From contig CAIKMX010000022.1 of assembly GCA_903828655.1 (NCBI GenBank), positions 1 through 38,658 on the forward strand: 38,658 nt of DNA, in the 5' to 3' direction. The DNA is from an uncultured archaeon. GTDB lineage: Archaea > Nanobdellota > Nanobdellia > Pacearchaeales > GW2011-AR1. Made by a program: the position numbers and the translations under genes. The notes beneath the pieces were generated by a model. The model had not been told where the DNA came from, did no database searches, and saw only the letters and a program-made list of their open reading frames with translations. Shown here in pieces: positions 34,397-38,658 of this stretch (the first letter of the stretch is position 1; each line of letters opens with the position of its first letter).

Positions 34397-34873
34397 TTAC
34401 CTTAGCACAACGATATTATTCATCCCTCTTCTCTTTCTTTCAATAATTTGTTTTGCTTCGAGCTTATCTAATAATCGCGTAATCCCTACCTTTCCAACAC
34501 CTATCTTCTCCATAAGAGTACTCTGAAATATAGCTCCATTTTCTTCTTGCAATAGTTTTACAACTTTCTTTTCATCCCCATCTAACTTCGTTAAGTCAAC
34601 ACTCTTTCTCTTTTCTTTAACCGTTCTTGTTTTCATAACCACCCTCTCACTTTCCTTAGCAAAAACCAATACTGAACCAATTATAACTATAACTGCTATT
34701 AGCGCCACAGAGATATAAGTTTGAGTTTTAATATCCTTATACATAGTGCACTCCGGCCCATGAGAACAAGAATCATTAACAATACTGGTCATAGCATTAT
34801 TAAATAGCAAAACTACAATTCCAATTACAACAGCCAAGCCAATTATCAAAAATCCCACATTCCGATTCTTCAT
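34397..34873 (-). CDS. Membrane-bound winged-helix (MarR-like) regulator
   Basis: 158 aa with start at 34873 (MKNRNVGFLIIG). Two N-terminal membrane helices (about 7-25 and 51-73) flank a short outside loop containing SCSHGPECTMYKD, whose two Cys could sense redox or metal. A cytoplasmic basic linker leads to a winged helix-turn-helix: LDGDEKKVVKLLQEENGAIF, then MEKIGVGKVGITRLLDKLEA and KQIIERKRRGMNNIVVL. The longer ATG at 34951 is rejected, since a TATA box (TCGATATAAAAAGC, 34890-34903) is 24 bp before 34873. It may control the adjacent copper genes; that is speculation from position. Confidence 0.75.
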   Translation of the reverse strand: MKNRNVGFLIIGLAVVIGIVVLLFNNAMTSIVNDSCSHGPECTMYKDIKTQTYISVALIAVIVIIGSVLVFAKESERVVMKTRTVKEKRKSVDLTKLDGDEKKVVKLLQEENGAIFQSTLMEKIGVGKVGITRLLDKLEAKQIIERKRRGMNNIVVLR

Positions 34874-34984
34874 AAAATTCCGAACAAAAGTCGATATAAA
34901 AAGCTTATGAAACACTGTTAACTTGCAAAAACAACAATATTTATAAGTCAAAAACCAGTTCTAAAATCGTAAGGTATCACACAT

Positions 34985-35068
34985 GAGAGGATGCCGGAGC
35001 GGTCAAACGGGCAGCCTTTAAGCGGCTGTAGCTTTATGCTTTCGGGGGTTCGAATCCTCCTCCTCTCA
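34985..35068 (+). tRNA. tRNA-Leu (anticodon TAA)
   Basis: 84-nt class II tRNA: acceptor GAGAGGA/TCCTCTC with discriminator A, anticodon stem CAGCC/GGCTG, loop TTTAAGC (TAA, Leu), long variable arm (TAGC-TTTAT-GCT), and T-arm GGGGG-TTCGAAT-CCTCC. No intron, no encoded CCA. TATA-like ATATTTATAAGT (34938-34949) lies about 40 bp upstream, implying a short leader. Confidence 0.93.
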
Positions 35069-35121
35069 TTTAAGAGATTGAACGACGAGAAAAAAGTAAA
35101 ACAAAAAAGAGGAGGAACAAA

Positions 35122-35310
35122 ATGGTTATAATAATAGACCCAAAGATGATAAAACCCAAAAAGATGAATTGCAAGGACTGCAAAAAAGAGTTTGAACAAA
35201 AGGCAACAGCGAGATATGAAAGAAAATATTGCGATAAATGCAGTAAAAAAAGAAAAAAAGCTTACGAAGGTCTTTGGAAAGTAAAAGCTGAAGATTGCGA
35301 GGACGCCTAG
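35122..35310 (+). CDS. 62-aa zinc-ribbon protein
   Basis: NCKDCKKEFEQKATARYERK followed by YCDKCSKKRKKAYEG gives two CxxC knuckles about 20 residues apart, a small zinc ribbon in a basic context. GGAGG (35111-35115) is six bases before the ATG, the strongest Shine-Dalgarno in the window, where most genes are leaderless. It lies 53 bp after tRNA-Leu and could be read from the same transcript or a weak TATA-like run at 35065-35078. Function unknown; probable nucleic-acid or protein adaptor. Confidence 0.7.
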   Translation: MVIIIDPKMIKPKKMNCKDCKKEFEQKATARYERKYCDKCSKKRKKAYEGLWKVKAEDCEDA

Positions 35311-35314
35311 TTAT

Positions 35315-35557
35315 TTATTTCTTCTTTAATTTTTTATTAGCAATTTTATCTGCCCTTAAAATCATCTCTTTTTTTAAACCAATAAAAATTCCGCCCTCTT
35401 TAGCACCTACATAAGAGTTTTCACCAGGTTTCATTATATCATTCAACTCATCAAGTTCAATATCCACATGAGTAACTGTCGCACCGCTCTTTCCCTTAAC
35501 GTGCAAATAAACATCTGCCTTCCCCAATTTTATTTTTCCCTCTCCAGGTCCTGACAT
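35315..35557 (-). CDS. Hypothetical 80-aa protein
   Basis: No family recognised. Beta-rich N-terminal part (GKIKLGKADVYLHVKG, ATVTHVDIELDELNDIM), then GAKEGGIFIGLKKEMIL and a lysine-rich end. It looks like a small soluble beta-sheet domain with a basic tail. TATA box at 35577-35589 is 26 bp before the start, shared in position with the tRNA-Met gene on the other strand. It converges with the zinc-ribbon gene. Confidence 0.6.
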   Translation of the reverse strand: MSGPGEGKIKLGKADVYLHVKGKSGATVTHVDIELDELNDIMKPGENSYVGAKEGGIFIGLKKEMILRADKIANKKLKKK

Positions 35558-35576
35558 GAAATACCCAAGATAACAA

Positions 35577-35589
35577 GCTTTAAAAGTCT
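35577..35589. promoter_or_regulatory. Bidirectional TATA box (tRNA-Met / 80-aa gene)
   Basis: GCTTTAAAAGTCT is almost symmetric (CTTTAAAAG). Its centre is 27 bp from tRNA-Met at 35610 on the plus strand and 26 bp from the leaderless start at 35557 on the minus strand, so one TATA box may serve both. Confidence 0.55.
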
Positions 35590-35609
35590 AAGCACATCCT
35601 AATTTATAT

Positions 35610-35728
35610 AGCAGGATGGAGAAGCTTGGTTTATCTCGTAAGGCCCATAAGCAATCCGCAAGGGATTTCATTCCCATGCAATAGCATTGGAAACCTTAAG
35701 ATCGGTGGTTCAAATCCACCTCCTGCTA
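35610..35728 (+). tRNA. Initiator tRNA-Met (anticodon CAT) with 43-nt intron
   Basis: Acceptor AGCAGGA/TCCTGCT gives the A1-U72 pair and AGCRGGRTGG start of archaeal initiators; discriminator A. D-arm GAGA/TCTC, anticodon stem TAAGG/CCTTA, loop CCCATAA (CAT). T-arm GGTGG-TTCAAAT-CCACC. A 43-nt intron (about 35650-35692) interrupts after position 37 or 38; it contains GGGA...TCCC and CAAT/ATTG stems. Base 33 is C instead of the nearly universal U. CCA is not encoded. Confidence 0.9.
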
Positions 35729-35794
35729 CTTCTAAAATTTTAAACTGAAATAAGCTAACAAACACCTTTTAAACTCCGCAAACCACGATTAACT

Positions 35795-36469
35795 ATGACA
35801 ACGAAAATAGGCATTGATGACGCCGGTCGCGGACCAGTAATAGGCCCTATGATTTTAGCAGGAGTTCTAACGGAAGGTGAAGAACAAGAAATCGAACTTA
35901 AAGAACTCGAAGTAAAAGATTCAAAACTCCTTCTTCCAGCAAAAAGAAAAAAAATATCAGATAAAGTAAAAGAAAAATTCAAACATTTTATAGTTAGAAC
36001 CGAACCAAAAGAAATAGATGACTGCACAAATCTCAATACGTTAGAAGCATTAAAGGCCGGGATGATAATAAATCATCTTTTGAAAGAAACTAAAACAAAA
36101 GAAAAAATAAGTGTAATAGTAGACTGCCCTTCCGTAAACATAAAAGCCTGGACTGAAACTCTATTAGGGTTTATAGAAGAAAAAAGCAGAATAAGTGTTT
36201 CATGTGAACATAAAGCAGACTTTAATCATCCAATAGTTTCAGCAGCCTCAATTATAGCAAAAGAAGCAAGAGAAGACGAAGTTAAACGACTCAAACTAGA
36301 ATACCGAGTAGACTTCGGAAGCGGATATCCCAGCGACCCTTCAACAGTAGAATTCCTAGAAAAGAACGTCAAAGACCCCAAATACAAGAATATGATTCGT
36401 TTCTCCTGGAGCACTGTAAAAAAACTCCTAGACGAAAAAACCGGAAAACAAAAGAAGTTGGAATTCTAG
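35795..36469 (+). CDS. rnhB: Ribonuclease HII
   Basis: 224-aa archaeal-type RNase HII that cuts RNA in RNA-DNA hybrids. Family blocks: GIDDAGRGPVIGPMILAGV, then VDSKLL-like KDSKLLLPAKRKKIS, VIVDCPSVNI with a catalytic Asp, and KADFNHPIVSAASIIAKEA. The usual first block is GIDEAGRG; here the catalytic Glu is Asp (GAT GAC), a conservative but unusual change. TATA-like CCTTTTAAACTCC (35765-35777) is 25 bp before the ATG, consistent with a leaderless mRNA. Length is typical. Confidence 0.95.
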   Translation: MTTKIGIDDAGRGPVIGPMILAGVLTEGEEQEIELKELEVKDSKLLLPAKRKKISDKVKEKFKHFIVRTEPKEIDDCTNLNTLEALKAGMIINHLLKETKTKEKISVIVDCPSVNIKAWTETLLGFIEEKSRISVSCEHKADFNHPIVSAASIIAKEAREDEVKRLKLEYRVDFGSGYPSDPSTVEFLEKNVKDPKYKNMIRFSWSTVKKLLDEKTGKQKKLEF

Positions 36470-36514
36470 TCAATCACAATAATTCTTATAAACGGACAAA
36501 ATTAAGAATAATTC

Positions 36515-36739
36515 ATGGCAAAAACAAAACCGGACAGACTCACATTATTTCTAGCAAATAAGGATCCTGACAAGGATATGTATGTTAAAATGACTCAACA
36601 GACGGGAATCCCTTTTAGAGTAATCCCTGCAGAAGACGGTCCGATATTATGGGAAAGGCACGAAACAAAAGGGAGAAGCTCACCAATGCACTACGGACCA
36701 ACAGCAGTTAAATATTGTCTAGAGAGGCTAGCAGGATAA
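36515..36739 (+). CDS. Small alpha/beta protein 1 of a three-gene tandem
   Basis: 74 aa: strand (LTLFLANKD), helix (DMYVKMTQQTG), strand (IPFRVIPAE), then HYGPTAVKYCLERLAG as a last Gly-led helix. This order looks like a minimal thioredoxin/glutaredoxin fold, but there is no N-terminal CxxC or Cys. TATA AATTCTTATAAACGG (36481-36495) is 27 bp before the ATG. The next gene begins one base after its stop, so it heads an operon of three. Confidence 0.55.
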   Translation: MAKTKPDRLTLFLANKDPDKDMYVKMTQQTGIPFRVIPAEDGPILWERHETKGRSSPMHYGPTAVKYCLERLAG

Positions 36740-36740
36740 C

Positions 36741-36962
36741 ATGGCAAAAACATTTGTAACCTTAATTGACAACGATTCACAACATCCACAAGATAATGAA
36801 CTAAGAGAATTGTTTGACCGTTTAAACCCAAATCACTATGATACTCGCACAAGTCCAGGACACCCCCGAGAACCTATGGCACTAGAGATAGGAGATTATG
36901 AGGTCAGAGGTTATACTCACGTAAGAAGCATGTTAAGACAATTAAATCAAACAAGACCTTAA
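36741..36962 (+). CDS. Small alpha/beta protein 2 of a three-gene tandem
   Basis: 73 aa with the same plan: VTLIDNDS, helix (DNELRELFDRLN), strand (NHYDTRTSPG), Pro-containing turn and strand (PMALEIGDYE), then VRGYTHVRSMLRQL. P...LEIGDYEVRGYTHVRSML recalls the C-terminal half of glutaredoxins (cis-Pro, then G--- helix). No cysteine at all, so it is not a redox enzyme. Starts one base after gene 1 and 8 bp before gene 3. Confidence 0.55.
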   Translation: MAKTFVTLIDNDSQHPQDNELRELFDRLNPNHYDTRTSPGHPREPMALEIGDYEVRGYTHVRSMLRQLNQTRP

Positions 36963-36970
36963 AAGAAAAC

Positions 36971-37183
36971 ATGGCAAAAAGACTGGAAGCAAAGTTTTGG
37001 CGAACGGCTTCGCAAGATCCAACGGATAGAGGACATAATCAGGCAATTGAAGAGAAACTTGAACAATTAGGATACCAGACAAAAGTGATTGAATTAGGAT
37101 ATAATCGAAAACCCGCACTATCCACTCCAGAAACATTCACCACAGGATATCTAGGAATATTAACACATTTGGGATTAATCTAA
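36971..37183 (+). CDS. Small alpha/beta protein 3 of a three-gene tandem
   Basis: 70 aa: strand (AKFWRTASQ), helix (GHNQAIEEKLEQLG), strand (YQTKVIELGY), Pro turn (ALSTPETF), last helix (TGYLGILTHLGLI). It fits the same beta-alpha-beta-(P)-alpha outline as its two neighbours, also cysteine-free. The shared MAK start and order suggest old tandem duplication with strong divergence. Function unknown. Confidence 0.5.
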   Translation: MAKRLEAKFWRTASQDPTDRGHNQAIEEKLEQLGYQTKVIELGYNRKPALSTPETFTTGYLGILTHLGLI

Positions 37184-37189
37184 ACTTCT

Positions 37190-37591
37190 TTACACAATAT
37201 CTTCGCCTCTAACCGTAACATTAAACTCTGCTGTCTCACCTTTAAAGAAGTTCCTTGTAAACTCTACAGCGTCATTCTGGTCGTAGAACTTACATGAGAA
37301 AATGTCAATATAAACAGAATTACTATCCTCAGCAAAATGCCCAGAAATACAACTTGTCTCAATCAACTGAACCGCACTATAACCCTGAACTCTTGGATCT
37401 TTACCAAATCTAACAACAATAGGATCTCCAAAACGCTTCATATCAATCAATTCACAAAGTTCAATGATATATCTCTTAATCGCCTCGCCATCACGTATAA
37501 TATCCGGATCACATTCAAATAAATCAATAGAAGTTAAAAGTCCCCAGGCACGACGCCGATCGTATTCATCTTCTGTTATAGCTTCACTCAT
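37190..37591 (-). CDS. S-adenosylmethionine decarboxylase-like (SpeD family) protein
   Basis: 133 aa, the normal length of class 1b SpeD. AWGLLTSIDLFECDPDIIRD matches the opening strand-helix of the family, and LIETSCISGHFAED followed by VYIDIFSCKFYD matches the processing-site/active-site core (family ESH-S-H---E...DVFTC). In known SpeD the pyruvoyl group comes from Ser in E-S-H; here the local sequence is E-T-S-C, so the cleaved residue would be Ser72-like in TS or it may not self-cleave. SpeD makes decarboxylated SAM for spermidine. No spermidine synthase is in the window. Confidence 0.75.
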   Translation of the reverse strand: MSEAITEDEYDRRRAWGLLTSIDLFECDPDIIRDGEAIKRYIIELCELIDMKRFGDPIVVRFGKDPRVQGYSAVQLIETSCISGHFAEDSNSVYIDIFSCKFYDQNDAVEFTRNFFKGETAEFNVTVRGEDIV

Positions 37592-37720
37592 ATTTAATCA
37601 TTAACCTTTTACCTCACTTGTATGAGACCAATAAAAACAATCATCACGCTTTAAAAACTTTTCTAGTCACTAGACAATTGTAATCCCAAAAAACATCAAA
37701 TAATCTAAAAATGCGGGCAA

Positions 37721-37760
37721 ATTAGGTAATCTCTCCATCCGTTAACACACTTGGCAAATC
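37721..37760 (+). repeat. Dispersed element, right half (E1)
   Basis: ATTAGGTAATC (37721-37731) and ATCCGTTAACACACTTGGCA (37737-37756) then AATC. This is the best match to the 7.2-kb copy and shares CACTTGGCA with the tRNA-Thr intron. Confidence 0.55.
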
Positions 37761-37796
37761 AAACATTCAAGCACGGGCAACATAAACATAAAAATT

Positions 37797-37836
37797 GCCC
37801 ACACAACCGCGATTCCTCCACACAAGTTACTTAACC
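37797..37836 (+). repeat. Dispersed element, left half (E2)
   Basis: CCCACACAACCGCGATTCCT, continuing CCACACAAGTTACTTAACC, is the left-half pattern of copies B and D2. E1 and E2 are in the order right half then left half, like the D1-D2 junction. Confidence 0.55.
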
Positions 37837-37881
37837 TTTTAAAAGAGAGTTGAAAAAGTCAGCAAGTTGCAACAAGATCAA

Positions 37882-37914
37882 GGATTTACTATAGCGAAGC
37901 TATCAAATAAATCC
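37882..37914. promoter_or_regulatory. Interrupted hairpin upstream of SMC, with TATA box
   Basis: GGATTTA (37882-37888) pairs with TAAATCC (37908-37914), and an inner ATAGC-GAA-GCTAT stem lies between. The SMC TATA-like AATCCTTAAAAACC (37910-37923) begins in the last arm and is 26 bp before the ATG, so a dyad-binding protein here could block it. Confidence 0.4.
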
Positions 37915-37942
37915 TTAAAAACCCTTTTTCATATAACCTTTC

Positions 37943-38658
37943 ATGCCTTTAATAAAAAAGATGGTGATGCAAGGCTTTAAGTCTTTTGCACGTCGAACAG
38001 AAATTCCATTTGAAAATGCAATGAATGTGATAGTCGGACCGAACGGAAGCGGAAAATCCAACATCACAGACGCATTATGTTTCGTTCTCGGGCGTTTAAG
38101 CATCAAATCAATAAGGGCCGCAAAAGCAGCAAATCTTCTTTTTTCAGGGAACAAACTCTACAAGGCGTCCCAAGAAGCCTCAGTAGAGCTAGTCTTTGAC
38201 AACTCTGACAGAGCTTTTGCGATGGACTCGACAGAAATAACAATAAAAAGAATAGTAAGACGTAATGGCCTATCAATCTACAAAATAAACGGAGAAACAA
38301 AAACCCGTCAAGAATTATTAGAACTAATGGCCCAAGCAGGCATTGATCCAAATGGGGCGAATATAGTACTTCAAGGAGAAATTGCTTCCCTGATCAAACT
38401 AACCCCTGAAGACAGAAGAAAGATTATAGAAGAAGTGGCAGGAATTTCGATATACGAAACAAGAAAAATAAAATCTTTAAGAGAACTCGAAAAAACCGAA
38501 GAACAGCTAAAAGAAGTTTCATCAGTGCTAAAAGAAAGAAACTCATATCTAAAGAACTTAGATAGAGAAAGACAAGAAGCAATGTTTTATCAAAAACTAG
38601 AAGAGACAATAAAGAAATGCAAAGCAACGCTTTTAGACAAAAAAGTAAAACAAAAAAA
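37943..38658 (+). CDS. smc: Chromosome segregation SMC ATPase (partial, 3' end outside window)
   Basis: The first 238 codons of an SMC protein. MQGFKSFARRTEIPF, Walker A VGPNGSGKSNITDALCFVLG, and QGEIASLIKLTPEDRRKIIE with EEVAGISIYE are typical SMC N-terminal head blocks. The coiled coil begins near residue 175 (LRELEKTEEQLKEVSSVLKE). The signature motif and hinge are beyond the edge. It organises and segregates the chromosome, usually with ScpA/ScpB. The ATG at 37943 (MPLIKKMVMQ) is at leaderless distance from its TATA box. Two inner Met codons (residues 7 and 9) are possible but less likely starts. Confidence 0.95.
   Translation, partial: MPLIKKMVMQGFKSFARRTEIPFENAMNVIVGPNGSGKSNITDALCFVLGRLSIKSIRAAKAANLLFSGNKLYKASQEASVELVFDNSDRAFAMDSTEITIKRIVRRNGLSIYKINGETKTRQELLELMAQAGIDPNGANIVLQGEIASLIKLTPEDRRKIIEEVAGISIYETRKIKSLRELEKTEEQLKEVSSVLKERNSYLKNLDRERQEAMFYQKLEETIKKCKATLLDKKVKQK

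Larger units (their letters stand above)
37592..37942. other. 350-bp gene-free spacer before SMC
   Basis: No coding region or tRNA seen. It contains the two element halves E1 and E2 (see next entries), a short inverted GGGCAA...TTGCCC around 37774-37799, and a hairpin directly before the SMC promoter (37882-37914). Confidence 0.6.

Noticed and set aside
34874-34951. Longer N-terminus of the winged-helix regulator
   Set aside because: A TATA box lies 24 bp before the inner ATG, inside the proposed extension.
4924-37836. CRISPR array interpretation of the repeats
   Set aside because: Copies are kilobases apart, imperfect, and have no regular spacers or cas genes.

Overview
The window is an AT-rich, gene-dense piece of an archaeal chromosome. 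Archaeal markers are the ribosome-recycling ATPase ABCE1/Rli1, archaeal-type RNase HII, tRNA genes with introns next to the anticodon and no encoded CCA, an A1-U72 initiator tRNA, KaiC-like RecA ATPases, and TATA boxes about 25 bp before start codons with little or no leader. Many tiny zinc-ribbon proteins, a very large Ig-repeat surface protein and several orphan proteins suggest a DPANN lineage of the Pacearchaeota/Woesearchaeota type. That placement is an inference; no 16S gene is present.

Layout. 1-4.9 kb: lipid-phosphate and membrane genes (diacylglycerol-kinase family, two PAP2 phosphatases, a DUF1206 protein) and two exported proteins. 5-10.6 kb: tRNA-Ala, ArgS, a TspO-family protein, ABCE1 and small unknowns. 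10.9-19.3 kb: a three-gene operon with 4-bp overlaps: a 45-aa ribbon-helix-helix protein, a 2431-aa surface protein and a 350-aa membrane partner. 19.4-26.6 kb: a one-direction signalling cluster with two response regulators, a KaiC-like protein without a P-loop, a hybrid-size histidine kinase, two small membrane proteins (one resembling a MASE-type sensor), a Cache-HAMP-PAS receptor without a kinase, a hemerythrin and an intact KaiC-like ATPase. The middle genes are translationally coupled. 26.7-30.2 kb: zinc ribbons, an acidic protein, a degenerate PAP2 protein, a NYN-domain nuclease, intron-bearing tRNA-Thr and a zincin-like protein. 30.3-34.2 kb: copper handling (HMA/SafE/cupredoxin fusion, separate HMA chaperone, CopA-type ATPase lacking its own HMA). 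34.2-38.7 kb: a membrane-bound winged-helix regulator, tRNA-Leu, intron-bearing initiator tRNA-Met, RNase HII, three tandem small proteins that may share a thioredoxin-like fold, a SpeD-like protein, and the start of SMC.

The most unusual signal is non-coding. At least seven intergenic copies or half-copies of one structured element occur (around 4.95, 7.25, 10.75, 27.3, 27.4, 37.73 and 37.81 kb). They share blocks resembling ATTCCTCCACAA, TACCTAA/TTAGGTAATC, ATCCGTTGACACACTTG and GGCAACTYAAAAT. Two copies follow a TATA box at promoter distance, and one is closed by a perfect 10-bp terminal stem, suggesting a small-RNA family or an RNA-derived mobile repeat. Part of the same block lies inside the 76-nt tRNA-Thr intron, together with a second repeated hairpin that also occurs in a 5' leader at 27.0 kb and in the copper operon at 32.5 kb.

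Promoters are often shared between divergent genes: single near-palindromic TATA boxes sit midway between a tRNA or leader transcript and a leaderless protein gene.
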